Assembly (NCBI GenBank): GCA_021325335.1
Contig: JAJPHJ010000067.1
Location: 1 to 64,000 of the forward strand
From: Pseudomonadota bacterium
GTDB taxonomy: Bacteria > Vulcanimicrobiota > Vulcanimicrobiia > Eremiobacterales > Eremiobacteraceae
Reading direction: 5' to 3'
DNA: 64,000 bases
Part shown: positions 33,544-42,347 of the stretch, piece by piece
How the letters are laid out: the number at the start of each line of letters is the position of its first letter
How positions within the stretch are numbered: position 1 is the stretch's first letter
The notes under the pieces: generated by a model
Database searches by the model: none
Told to the model about the DNA's origin: nothing
What the model saw: the letters and a program-made list of their open reading frames with translations, nothing else
Translations under genes and position numbers: made by a program

Positions 33544-33894
33544 TTAGTAGATCGCGGTCGCGTAAAAGGTGCCGTCGAGCCAGTAGCCGTACGCGACGAC
33601 CATTCGCCCCGCCGCGACCTTACCGGTCTGTTTGGCGTCGAGCGCAGGTTGGTCGTTGATGACCACAGAGCGATTGCTCTGTTGCAGCGTGACCAAGTGA
33701 CCGCTCACGGATGTGATCGTACCTGTCACCTGGTCGTGTCGCAGATGATCATTATCCGGCGGGCAGTTGCCGTTGGGCACCCAGGTATCGTTGACCCACG
33801 TACCGCAGCTCGTGTCCATGTAGGTCTGATCCGCGAGCGCAGGCGCCAAGCCGAACGCCGCGATCAGACCGAGTATCAGCACTAAGCGTTTCAT
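33544..33894 (-). CDS. small secreted protein (116 aa)
   Basis: Strong RBS (AAAGGGGGG) and signal peptide MKRLVLILGLIAAFGLAPALA. The mature part has two Cys (SCGTWV, GNCPPD) and a beta-rich OB-like stretch (VTGTITSVSGHLVTLQQSNRSVVINDQPAL, then RMVVAYGYWLDGTFYATAIY), similar to small DUF5666-type periplasmic domains. Family placement tentative. Confidence 0.75.
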   Translation of the reverse strand: MKRLVLILGLIAAFGLAPALADQTYMDTSCGTWVNDTWVPNGNCPPDNDHLRHDQVTGTITSVSGHLVTLQQSNRSVVINDQPALDAKQTGKVAAGRMVVAYGYWLDGTFYATAIY

Positions 33895-33972
33895 TGGTAA
33901 CCCCCCTTTCGAGCTCTTATACCCGAAGGATGGCAGCTTCTAAAACATCGAGCGCCTGGTTGTTCCGGTGAG

Positions 33973-34548
33973 ATGTTGGGTAAAGACGCCCATATGGAGA
34001 CCACGCCCTTCGCCACCAGCACACCAGCTCGCGCAGTGACCCCCGCCCCAAGTGCGGTCGTTCTAGGACTGCCCGAACCAAATGAGATCAGGCGCTTTGG
34101 ATGGGTCGAACCATGGCTTGCGCGCGGCGCTGCGCCCAGCGCCCGGGGCTGGCGGTGGCTCGCCGATAACGAGTTCGATATCGCCGTCAACTTGCGCATG
34201 CGCAAAGAGAGCAAAGCTGCTTCCAAAGCCAATCCGCGCCTTCATTGCATCCACATCCCCGTCAAGAACAACTGTGCGCCGACGGATGAACAAGCATTAC
34301 GCTGGCTGCAGATATGCAAAGCGAATCACCGGCGCAGCCGAATCTTCATCCACTGCGATTTGGGCGAAGGACGCACGTCGACATTTGTGGCGCTCTTTCA
34401 AATAGCGCAGATTTTGCCGCTCGATGAAGTGATCCGAGCGCAACAACGATACGGTTTCAAACCGGATACAGAAAACAAGCTGCAGGCGCGCTACCTCGCT
34501 GACTTCTCTCGGCGCGTGCAAAACAACGAGCTGCTAGTCCGTACCTAA
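33973..34548 (+). CDS. dual-specificity/tyrosine protein phosphatase-like protein
   Basis: 191 aa. The P-loop HCDLGEGRTS has the CX5R signature with catalytic Cys and Arg; upstream DIAVNLRMRKES and IHIPVKNNCAPTDEQA match the usual core, where the general acid Asp should lie. Cytosolic. Bacterial members dephosphorylate protein Tyr/Ser or act on inositol phosphates and lipids; substrate not predictable. The start may be ATG 33994. Confidence 0.82.
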   Translation: MLGKDAHMETTPFATSTPARAVTPAPSAVVLGLPEPNEIRRFGWVEPWLARGAAPSARGWRWLADNEFDIAVNLRMRKESKAASKANPRLHCIHIPVKNNCAPTDEQALRWLQICKANHRRSRIFIHCDLGEGRTSTFVALFQIAQILPLDEVIRAQQRYGFKPDTENKLQARYLADFSRRVQNNELLVRT

Positions 34549-34571
34549 ATCCAGCCGTCGTATGATGGACT

Positions 34572-34949
34572 ATGGCTGTTAGGGCGCTGGGGGCACTCGT
34601 CTTGTTTTCAGTAGACGTTGATCGCACGGTTACGTTCTACCGGGCACTCGGCGTGCAGTTCGAGATCGAGCAGCACGACGAAGGGGAGCCTCATTATGCT
34701 TGCGATTTAGACGGGACCCACTTCGCTATTTTCCCAGCACCCTCCGGAGCTGCCCCTCCATTCCGAAGTGGTGGCTGCACTTTTCCTGGATTCGTCGTTG
34801 AATCGGTGGCAGCATCGCTCGAAGCGGCGCGAGTGCTTGGAGCCAACGTCATCGAAGAGCCTAGCCCCTATCCATGGGGACTTCGAGCAGTACTTGAAGA
34901 TCCGGACGGACGTCCGGTTGAGATATTCGAGCCCAAACCGCCCAATTAG
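34572..34949 (+). CDS. VOC family (glyoxalase/bleomycin-resistance fold) protein
   Basis: 125 aa, one VOC module pair: LGALVLFSVDVDRTVTFYRALGVQFEIEQHDE, then HYACDLDGTHFAIFP, FVVESVAASLEAARVLGA and LRAVLEDPDGRPVEIFEP. The final Glu and a His are possible metal ligands. Substrate unknown. Lies 23 bp after the phosphatase gene and may share its transcript. Confidence 0.87.
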   Translation: MAVRALGALVLFSVDVDRTVTFYRALGVQFEIEQHDEGEPHYACDLDGTHFAIFPAPSGAAPPFRSGGCTFPGFVVESVAASLEAARVLGANVIEEPSPYPWGLRAVLEDPDGRPVEIFEPKPPN

Positions 34950-34956
34950 ACCCAGG

Positions 34957-36210
34957 CTACAGTAAGGCTTGGGGTTCGTTGTTGGCGGGAGCGCCTTCTT
35001 GTCGATCGCTTCTGATCACGACATCGATCTCATGAAGTTCGTGCTCGATTTCGAATCGCAAGCCTTCGGCGATCTCTTCGATCGAGGCGGCATTCTGCTT
35101 GATCGAGCTTGCCTTCTTGTTGATGTCTGCGAAGCGCTCGCAGGCTTTCTGAACGCGAGTGATGACCGAGGCGAGCTTGTTGGCGTCGAGTTTGGTTGAA
35201 AGCTCTTGCCGCCGTGTGAGCACTGCCATCGCTCTGGCAACCCGATAGCTGCTTTCGAGGTAGAAGTCAGCACGCTCAGGGTGGTCTAGATCCAGCCCCA
35301 CCAGAATGTCGTTGTCAACGATTCGAACCGCACCCACCTCGACAGGGCAGCATTCTTGAGAGAAGACCATCACCCCGATGGCAGCGCCACGGTTCTCTCG
35401 CGCCTGCTTCAGTTCTTCAAGTGCGCTCCGAAGGGTATAGCCCTCTTTCTTTTTGGCTTCGATCACGATTCTCACGCCTGCCGCGCCCGAGTCCGAGGCA
35501 AGCGTGCTCAGATAATCACCCGTCTTGCGTCGGGCGGTGTTACCTGGGGTTGCGGTCAGATTCTCGCTGAGATCGCCCATCGAACGACAAACCTCAGCGA
35601 ACCGATCGTACACGTCGGATTCGAAGTCGCGACCTTTTTGCGTTCCCCTGATCGCCTCCTCAGCTCGTCCGCGCTCTAGGCCGTGGAGCTCTTTCAAGTC
35701 CGCGAAGAACCGACCCATGTCGGATTTGATCTGTTCGATTTGCGCACTCATCGCACTCTGCAGCCGCGTCAAGGCCGAGTCGTTCTTGTCGAGGGAGAAT
35801 TGCGAGAGGACGCCGGCAGCTGTTTCTTGCAACTTCGCATCCACCGACTTCTCAATGCGTTGCAACAGTCCCAAACTGTTCAGCGGATCGACGACCTTGC
35901 CGAACTCGCTTTCCGGGCCAACTTGGTCTCTCATTAATCCCGATAGTTCGCGCGAGAAGTCGCGCGTGTACTCCTCGAGGTTACGCTCCAACTCGCCGAA
36001 CTTGCGATCCACGATGCTGGTATCAAGCGCTGGCGTGACCGATCGTAAGGCAATAACTCCGACCCGCAATGCTTCCAGCGCTTTGCCCTCGCGCTCCTCA
36101 GGAGGGAAACTTTGAAGGTAATCGATGACATCGGTATCTTCGATGTGCAATTGCAGAAGGAGAGAAGCTCCCGGTTTGCCAGGATTACAATCGCCGTTTA
36201 ATACCTGCAT
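34957..36210 (-). CDS. coiled-coil protein with PD-(D/E)xK nuclease-like domain
   Basis: 417 aa. Residues about 70-190 predict long coiled coils (FGELERNLEEYTRDFSREL, SAMSAQIEQIKSDMGRFFADL). Then KGRDFESDVYDRF, RKTGDYLSTL and VRIVIEAKKKEG supply the E...D...ExK order of a restriction-endonuclease fold, as in DUF2130/RmuC-like proteins. Further coiled coil closes the protein. Probably a DNA-end or nucleoid-associated nuclease. AGGAAG before the ATG. First gene of the defence-like region. Confidence 0.7.
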   Translation of the reverse strand: MQVLNGDCNPGKPGASLLLQLHIEDTDVIDYLQSFPPEEREGKALEALRVGVIALRSVTPALDTSIVDRKFGELERNLEEYTRDFSRELSGLMRDQVGPESEFGKVVDPLNSLGLLQRIEKSVDAKLQETAAGVLSQFSLDKNDSALTRLQSAMSAQIEQIKSDMGRFFADLKELHGLERGRAEEAIRGTQKGRDFESDVYDRFAEVCRSMGDLSENLTATPGNTARRKTGDYLSTLASDSGAAGVRIVIEAKKKEGYTLRSALEELKQARENRGAAIGVMVFSQECCPVEVGAVRIVDNDILVGLDLDHPERADFYLESSYRVARAMAVLTRRQELSTKLDANKLASVITRVQKACERFADINKKASSIKQNAASIEEIAEGLRFEIEHELHEIDVVIRSDRQEGAPANNEPQALL

Positions 36211-36339
36211 GGGTCTTCCTCACGATCTTATTGACGCGGGCAGCAGGGACACGCCATCTAAAGTATAGCCTCGCCCTGCCCGCGAACATAAGCCGGGCGC
36301 ATTTCAACCGGGTCATTTCCTGACACCCTGCCGCTACGA

Positions 36340-37416
36340 ATGTCGGTGCATATGAAGCAAGAAGCTTATAATCGTTTGCTCCGCGAGCTCGACGCGAAGC
36401 GTTCCATCACGGTGAAGCGGGCGAAAGAGCTCTACGGCGCCGACTTCTCCGAGAGCACGTGGAAGCGCCTCAAAAAGACGCTCGAGCGCGTCCATGGCTG
36501 CAAGTTGACCTGGAGTGTAAAAACGAAGTCGTTCAAAGTACCTTCGACCTGGACGCTCTATCCGAGCATCGATCCCGGCAAGCGCGACCAGCTGGCCATC
36601 TTGCGAGCTGCGGCCGCACTCGTCGGGGCACCCTTGACCGATCAGATCAGCGCTTTCATCGACAAACTCGACCGCGAACTCGAGCAACGCGATCCCGAAT
36701 CGCACGCGAAGTCTCCGCTGCGCCAGCCAGCGCCAAGAGCCGACAAGGACTTCTTCACAAGGCTCAACAGCATCGAAATGGCTATCCGGCGGCGCAACAT
36801 CATCACGATCGGCTATCGGAAGTCGGCCGGCGGGAAGCTTGAGGAGCGGACCATAGCCCCCTACGAGATCCACAACCACGCAGGCCGTTTCTACGTTTGG
36901 GCCACGGACGAAGGAGGCATCAAACCCAAGTTCTTCGCGCTCGATCGGATCGAGAATCTGACCAGCGACGTCGACGATAGGTTCGACCGAGACCCGCGGT
37001 TGAGCCTGGACGAAGAGCTTCGTCATAGCTTTGGTATCTGGGTGGGTCCGGGCAGGCCGCAGACAATCGAAGTGGAGATCCGAGAGAACCGCGCTGCGGA
37101 CGTCCGCGCTCGCCGTTGGCCTGCCGAGACGTCTTGTACGACTCTGGCTGACGGGCACGTGCGCATCACCTTCAGCGTGACCGACCCACGGGAGATCGTC
37201 GCCTGGGTCTTGAGCTTCGGTGGCGACGCGTGGATTCGCCAGCCAGCTGGTGCTGCGAAGCTCGCCTACGAGCTCGCGCAAAAGGCGGCCGCCAGCCACA
37301 AGTGGGCTCGAGACGTTCCCGAGGACGAGGGGCTCATGCGCTTTGATTGGGGCGTGGATGGGCTACCGCTCGAGCGCCGAGTTACAGCGCTTACTTCGAA
37401 AGCGCCGCCGCCGTGA
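36340..37416 (+). CDS. WYL-domain transcriptional regulator
   Basis: 358 aa. N-terminal winged-helix part (KRAKELYGADFSESTWKRLKKTL) about 20-70; WYL domain about 150-220 with RNIITIGYRK, RTIAPYEIHNHAGRFYVWATDE and FFALDRIENL; C-terminal WCX-type extension (VEIRENRAADVRARRW, then WVLSFGGDAWIRQP). WYL proteins bind nucleotides or single-stranded nucleic acid and often repress defence operons (BrxR/CapW type). Its position between nuclease-like genes supports such a role here. Confidence 0.85.
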   Translation: MSVHMKQEAYNRLLRELDAKRSITVKRAKELYGADFSESTWKRLKKTLERVHGCKLTWSVKTKSFKVPSTWTLYPSIDPGKRDQLAILRAAAALVGAPLTDQISAFIDKLDRELEQRDPESHAKSPLRQPAPRADKDFFTRLNSIEMAIRRRNIITIGYRKSAGGKLEERTIAPYEIHNHAGRFYVWATDEGGIKPKFFALDRIENLTSDVDDRFDRDPRLSLDEELRHSFGIWVGPGRPQTIEVEIRENRAADVRARRWPAETSCTTLADGHVRITFSVTDPREIVAWVLSFGGDAWIRQPAGAAKLAYELAQKAAASHKWARDVPEDEGLMRFDWGVDGLPLERRVTALTSKAPPP

Positions 37417-37981
37417 CGATGGCTGCCGCGAGTGCGAGTTTGTGATCCTTGTTCCATGGCGGCCCGACCTTTCGGCGCACTTCGAGAAAGTACGTGTCGA
37501 AGTTCTCGACGTGCAACGCCTCGCCGGCCGAGCCTAGCACCTCCTTGGCGTCATACCAATAGACAGGCACACCGCGCGCCTCGGCGGCGGACGCAAGAGC
37601 TTTGCGGTACATCACCCAGTCGGCAACGTTTCGTGCACGATAGTCCTTGATTCGTTCGGCAATCGTGGCTGGCAACTGTGGACAACTGCGAAGGGCGATG
37701 CCAAGGATCTGTGGGACCGCCGTGGCCACGGCCTCCAGCGCAAATACCGCATATTTCTTGGCTGAAATGCGAACCTGCCCAACCAGAGCCACGGCTCTGT
37801 CGATCGGGAGCAGCTGGCCTTCGTGATGATGAGGAAGACCCGGCAAGGCATCGTCCACAAGCTCCACGCGACGGCGATCGAGGAGCGTCCCATCGCGAGC
37901 CACCGTCACCAACACCGCCCAACCGCCGTGATCCGATACTCCGATGATGCCGCCGCTCTTCGACAAATTTCTTGCTCCCAT
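37391..37981 (-). CDS. hypothetical protein, possible RNase H-like fold (196 aa)
   Basis: Starts GGIIGVSDHGGWAVLVTVARDGTLLDRRRVELVD, a beta-hairpin pattern with Asp that recalls RNase H-like folds, followed by helices and YRARNVADWVMYRKALASAAEARGVPVYWYDAKEVL, compatible with the C-terminal half of the same fold. I do not recognise the exact family. Overlaps the convergent WYL gene by 26 bp. No strong RBS. Confidence 0.65.
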   Translation of the reverse strand: MGARNLSKSGGIIGVSDHGGWAVLVTVARDGTLLDRRRVELVDDALPGLPHHHEGQLLPIDRAVALVGQVRISAKKYAVFALEAVATAVPQILGIALRSCPQLPATIAERIKDYRARNVADWVMYRKALASAAEARGVPVYWYDAKEVLGSAGEALHVENFDTYFLEVRRKVGPPWNKDHKLALAAAIVTAAALSK

Positions 37982-38028
37982 CCAGCTTACTGACAGCCAA
38001 ATTCTGACCCGGTCAAAATTTGAGCACC

Positions 38029-38057
38029 TTGGTGACCCCGGTGAGTTGCGCTAAAAT
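38029..38057 (+). promoter_or_regulatory. sigma70-like promoter
   Basis: TTGGTG (38029-38034) and TAAAAT (38052-38057) are 17 bases apart, upstream of the gene at 38086. It would give a leader of about 20 bases with GGAGGT. Confidence 0.5.
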
Positions 38058-38085
38058 TCGCAGTACCCTTACTGGAGGTGCTACC

Positions 38086-38553
38086 ATGAACAACTCATTA
38101 GTCGAAGTCCCGCCACTCTTCTTCACGGCGCATTGCCAAGTGAGATATATCGAGCGCTTTTTGGATAAAGAAGCCGTCCGTGAGGCTCGCCGGGAGACAA
38201 AATCCGATGCCCTCATCCTTCAAGCGCTCATGGGCGAGTTTGCAGACGATTTGCGGCACTTCCGCCACGTCGTGCAGGTTGGGTACTTTAACACGATCCA
38301 GAAGGCTGGTCAGTTCGTCGAAGGCACGAGCTACCGTCTGAACCTCGGGCCCCTCTCAGTGGCCATTGAGGGGAACCTCTGCAAGACGACGATCTGCAAA
38401 CACCATCCGCCCGCGCCTTCGGACCCCCAAGATGACTACCGTACCTCTGATGAGGTTAAAGAATCCGGCGAGCCTACGCCAGCCTGTCCTCAAATTGACG
38501 ACGTGTCGTATCATCCAGGAACAACAGGTAGCAGCCCTTCAGTCCTCTCGTGA
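38086..38553 (+). CDS. hypothetical protein (155 aa) in defence region
   Basis: ATG 38086 preceded by GGAGGT; the track's earlier start is upstream of this RBS. Reads MNNSLVEVPPLFFTAHCQVRYIERFLDKEAV, with FRHVVQVGYFNTIQKAGQF and YRLNLGPLSVAIEGNLCKTT, suggesting a small alpha/beta domain, then a Ser/Pro/Asp-rich tail. No family recognised. Its last 80 bp overlap the end of the helicase gene on the other strand, so antisense effects are possible. Confidence 0.65.
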   Translation: MNNSLVEVPPLFFTAHCQVRYIERFLDKEAVREARRETKSDALILQALMGEFADDLRHFRHVVQVGYFNTIQKAGQFVEGTSYRLNLGPLSVAIEGNLCKTTICKHHPPAPSDPQDDYRTSDEVKESGEPTPACPQIDDVSYHPGTTGSSPSVLS

Positions 38554-40348
38554 GCAGCACGCGGTAGACATTCTTTGCATAATCGACGAACTTCTCGCCC
38601 GCTCTCTTGACAACACTATCGTGGGACCGTGCTTTCTGGCCCTCCCATTTGTGGAGGGTGGGATTCCAGATCAGATCCTTTCCGAAGATGACGCCGACGT
38701 AGTCAAATTCAAAGCCTTGAGCAGTATAAATGCAGCCAATCTGGTCGATGCCACCCGGATCTGTTGCCCAGTATTGAGCTTTTGGAATCCCTCGTGCAAG
38801 CCGTGCCGCCTCCGGCTTTGCGTTCCACGGTCGTTGCCAACCACCAATCTCGACGTCGCTCTCTAGCGTACCATCCGATCGCGCGTTGGACCACGGCCAA
38901 CAAAAACCAGCAACCATTCTGGCAGTACTTCCCTCTCGCTGCTTATTACGAATTAGAACCTCTAGATCTTCTGGCGTGTCGACAATTCGAAAATCGAAAT
39001 CCTCATTGGAATCGTACATCAAACCGATTGATGCACGACCACCTATCTCCAGCAGGTCGTCTATCCATTGAACGAATCGATCAGAACCCGCACATCTGAA
39101 TTGTGTGCTCAATCGTTCTCGAATGAGCTTCGCACCAAATATCGCTGCAGCATCTTGCACTAGATCGCTCGATCCTACTTCACCAGGTCGCACGACCTGT
39201 GCGTCATCAATGAAGAAGACGCTTGTTTTTGAGGCTTCAATGAGCTCGGCAATCTGGCTTCGATCAGAGCGGTGCTTCTTTCGAGTGAACCTGTTGTTGC
39301 TTGATTCCCGAATTCGGTGTGCCTCATCCATAATCAGAACATCGATCATCTCCGGGTCTGCTTCAGTGTAACTGTTGAAGTAGCGAAATTGGATTCCGGC
39401 TTTAGATCCTACAGCCTTACGCAGGTTGCCCGTGAATGCTCTTGATCCTGTGGCATACTGAGCATTTATCCCGTGGCGCGATAGCTCAGCCATGACGTTA
39501 ATAGCTATGAGAGATTTTCCAGTGCCAGGCCCGCCATTAACCAGAACTACGGTTCTGTTTTTGGACCGAAGCGCTTTGCGTGCATACGTTTCAATTGTAT
39601 TGAAAACGACAATTTGATCATCGAGAAGGACGTAGACCGGATCCCCCTTGACAATCTCCGCAACGTGCGCAAGCAATTTTTTGGACGGCTGGTACTTACT
39701 GTTGACAATCTTTTCAAGAACGGGTTGCCCCCCGCCGGCGCTCAAACGCTCGCGCAAGTATCTTGACAGCTCTTCGGCCTGATTCCCGGCAAACGCCGGA
39801 GTTTTTGAAAGTGTCCCCGCAAATCTCGAGTCATATATAGCCGACAGAGGATCGTATGGCATATTGTGCAGGTAGCAGCACGAAGAAAGCGCCACAGCAC
39901 CCTCACCTCGGCTGAACGCTCCTACGGTGTTGGCGAGATACTCCTCATAGTGATTCGCCTGAACCGAGGGGTGCGCCGTTGATCTCTGTTGTCCACCCAA
40001 GAAGGTAACAACGCACTCATCAATCTCCGATCTGGCAACGCTTTGCCACTGTTTGAGTTCGATGACGACAGATTGCTCTCGCCCGTGATCGTCGCGGCCA
40101 GCAAGAAGGCAATCCAGCCGTGCAGATGTTAGCGGCAGGCGCATCTCGAGGATAATGCCGTGATCGAGCAGCTTTGAATAGTTTATTTGAAGTGCTAGAG
40201 CGCGGAAAGAGTTCTCCCAAGATCGAAGCTCCGAAATTGACGGAGGATAACCAAAATAGGATGACCAGCTTGACGCCAACATGGAGGCGACGCGGTTGAG
40301 CGTTGTATCTTCAACGAACTCCTTGGAGGTTCCACAGTACAGTTGCAT
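38474..40348 (-). CDS. DUF2075 (Schlafen-type) helicase with N-terminal nuclease-like domain
   Basis: 624 aa. Residues about 75-105 hold RLDCLLAGRDDHGREQSVVIELKQW, the D...ExK pattern of a PD-(D/E)xK nuclease. From about 245 a DUF2075 helicase follows: Walker A VNGGPGTGKSLIAI, Walker B VLIMDEAHRI, FFIDDAQVV and motif-VI-like CIYTAQGFEFDYVGVIFG. DUF2075 proteins recur in bacterial defence islands; fusion to a nuclease suggests DNA unwinding and cutting. Base composition is less GC-rich than the flanks. It follows the EVE-like nuclease gene by 12 bp, an operon. Confidence 0.87.
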   Translation of the reverse strand: MQLYCGTSKEFVEDTTLNRVASMLASSWSSYFGYPPSISELRSWENSFRALALQINYSKLLDHGIILEMRLPLTSARLDCLLAGRDDHGREQSVVIELKQWQSVARSEIDECVVTFLGGQQRSTAHPSVQANHYEEYLANTVGAFSRGEGAVALSSCCYLHNMPYDPLSAIYDSRFAGTLSKTPAFAGNQAEELSRYLRERLSAGGGQPVLEKIVNSKYQPSKKLLAHVAEIVKGDPVYVLLDDQIVVFNTIETYARKALRSKNRTVVLVNGGPGTGKSLIAINVMAELSRHGINAQYATGSRAFTGNLRKAVGSKAGIQFRYFNSYTEADPEMIDVLIMDEAHRIRESSNNRFTRKKHRSDRSQIAELIEASKTSVFFIDDAQVVRPGEVGSSDLVQDAAAIFGAKLIRERLSTQFRCAGSDRFVQWIDDLLEIGGRASIGLMYDSNEDFDFRIVDTPEDLEVLIRNKQREGSTARMVAGFCWPWSNARSDGTLESDVEIGGWQRPWNAKPEAARLARGIPKAQYWATDPGGIDQIGCIYTAQGFEFDYVGVIFGKDLIWNPTLHKWEGQKARSHDSVVKRAGEKFVDYAKNVYRVLLTRGLKGCYLLFLDDTTRRQFEDRLA

Positions 40349-40360
40349 TTTAGATCCTGT

Positions 40361-41327
40361 TTAGCGCAAGAGAGCGATCTTTTGCGCCAACTCGTTGCGG
40401 GGCACGAGGTTGCTATTTGACGCGACAACGAGCCCTATGCCCGCCTCTTCAAGCACCGTCGCCCCCCAGGAGGTTTCGCGATCGGGGGGACGACCGAACA
40501 CAAGGATCGGCAACGCGCCTGCAACCTCTGATCGATATCGAGCACGGTAGTCCACTAGCTGACCGATCCCGTACCTCATTCGGTCAACTGCTCGCTGGGG
40601 ATCGCTCAGGCTCTTCGCTTCTACTAGCAAACGCTGTCCGGCCGCTTCTATGAAGAGGTCGATGTTGTTGTTGAACCAAAATCTGCCACCCACTTTGTGC
40701 GTTTGTTCTGCAAAAAGTTTTAGTATGTTTTGATGGTCCGCACGAGCACGCTCTTGTAAGCTAGCAGATTCATAAACATCAATCACGCTATCACCGTGGG
40801 GCGTGTAACCCGCTCCGTGCGGGATCCGGTGGAGTTCACGAAGGCTATCTTTTGGAAAGTCGATGGGCTTGCCCAAGTATCCACTCATGTCTACTTCTTC
40901 AGTGCTCGGCATTTGCGAAATACCTACGAATACCACACCAGCTGCAGCTAGAATCCTGTGGTATGCGATTTGATCGATAACACGGACCGCGGACTGACTC
41001 TGCGGTGCATGATTTGTACCTGTTTCATAGTAGTTGCCTTGAGGATCCTTGAGTGCAACTGAAATTGGAAATCGCTCATAGCGGATAATCGGCGCGAAAC
41101 GATGATCGATTCTGTCCGGGTCGGGCCATGGAAGACCAATCACTCCATGCCCACAGTATGTTTTCGAATCGGGTCAGGGTGTGGCTTCGCCAAGCGGAAT
41201 AGTAGATGAACAGTTCGTACGGTTGGACGCGCTTGAAGTAAACCTGGGGATAATGATACAGCGAGCCTTCGGCGTCCGCGTATACGCGATCGGCCGGCGA
41301 AAAATGCTGGCTTAGAATCAGGGGCAC
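40361..41327 (-). pseudogene. EVE-like/PD-(D/E)xK endonuclease gene with frameshift
   Basis: The intact 3' frame (260 aa, from 41143) begins abruptly at VIGLPWPDPDRIDHRF and carries NNIDLFIEAAGQRLLVEAKSLSD, a PD-(D/E)xK site. Directly upstream, another frame reads PLILSQHFSPADRVYADAEG and YHYPQVYFKRVQPYELFIYYSAWRSHT, which is how the N-terminal EVE-like domain of such proteins normally runs before YfGxGVIG; here YCGHGVIG is found only in the second frame. Dropping one base near 41170-41180 would join them. Either a mutation, a sequencing error or a programmed shift. A shorter 260-aa product from GTG 41143 remains possible. Confidence 0.6.
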
Positions 41328-41392
41328 AGCACAAGACTTTGCCCCCGGCAAGGAAGGACCCCGCCAAGCTCCGCCGGTATGGCTCACCCAAA

Positions 41393-42295
41393 ATGAAGTT
41401 TTATGTTGCCGTGACGGACGATGCGTGGTTTAACAACCTTCGCGCGATGAGTCCTCCGCCAGAGGAAGTTAACTTCTGGACGGGATCCGCTGCTAATCAC
41501 GAGCCTGGAACGCCATGGCTGTTCAAGCTCCACTCGCCCAACAATTTCATAGTTGGAGGAGGTTACTTTACTTACTATACCAAGATGCCGTTGGTTATCG
41601 TTTGGGACGCGTTCGGTCGGCTCAACGGCGTCGATTCATTGGATACTCTAAAGAAGGCGATCGGTCAGTACCGCGATGACTCAACGTCACTTACGACATC
41701 AATCGGATGTGCGGTCCTCTCGCAACCGTTCTTTTGGAGTCGCGATCAATGGCTTCCAGCACCTGAAGACTGGTCGCCCAACATCGTAACTCGGAAATCT
41801 TATGAGACCGAAGACGCCGTAGGCGCGGCAGTCTGGCGGACCGTGATGGATCGATTTCCAAAACCTGTTGCTCCATTGCGCAACAGCGTGACCGGTGGCT
41901 TCGGCAAGCCTCAGCTCGTGCGCCCTCGGCTGAACCAGGGAGCCTTTCGGCTCATGGTAACCGACGCTTATCATCGACGTTGTGCAGTGACCGGTGAGAA
42001 GGCATTGCCTGCTCTGGAGGCCGCACACATTATGCCGTTTGCCGAAGTTCAAACCCATGAGGTAAGTAACGGCCTATTACTGCGTGCGGATATCCACCGC
42101 TTGTTCGACCTCGGGTACGTGACTGTGGCGCCTGACTATCGCTTCCTGGTCAGCAAAGCGATCCGCGATGAGTTTACAAATGGTCGCGACTACTACGGTC
42201 TGAACGGCCGCACCATTGCATTACCTGAAACGCCTTCTACCGTTCCCGATCCAGCGCTACTTGAGAGACATATTTCCACAATATTCCGTGGATAG
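41393..42295 (+). CDS. EVE-like plus HNH restriction endonuclease (COG3440 type)
   Basis: 300 aa from ATG 41393. The N-terminal domain (KFYVAVTDDAWFNNLRAM, EEVNFWTG, WLFKLHSPNNFIVGGGYFTYY, AFGRLNGV) has the EVE/PUA-like layout that reads modified bases. The C-terminal domain is an HNH nuclease: RCAVTGEKALPALEAAHIMPF, EVSNGLLLRADIHRLFDLGYV. Predicted to cut modified foreign DNA, a type IV-like restriction activity. It is divergent from the EVE-like/nuclease gene with about 65 bp between starts, so they may share control. RBS weak. Confidence 0.85.
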   Translation: MKFYVAVTDDAWFNNLRAMSPPPEEVNFWTGSAANHEPGTPWLFKLHSPNNFIVGGGYFTYYTKMPLVIVWDAFGRLNGVDSLDTLKKAIGQYRDDSTSLTTSIGCAVLSQPFFWSRDQWLPAPEDWSPNIVTRKSYETEDAVGAAVWRTVMDRFPKPVAPLRNSVTGGFGKPQLVRPRLNQGAFRLMVTDAYHRRCAVTGEKALPALEAAHIMPFAEVQTHEVSNGLLLRADIHRLFDLGYVTVAPDYRFLVSKAIRDEFTNGRDYYGLNGRTIALPETPSTVPDPALLERHISTIFRG

Positions 42296-42347
42296 TCAGA
42301 CAACTACGCTGCCACCGAGGCGGGCGCAGCCGCACGAAGGTTGGCAA

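Noticed and set aside
38029-38034. GGTGACC copy resembling the integrase arm repeats
   Set aside because: It is single, lacks the 12-bp partner, and lies far outside the element; it forms part of a promoter.
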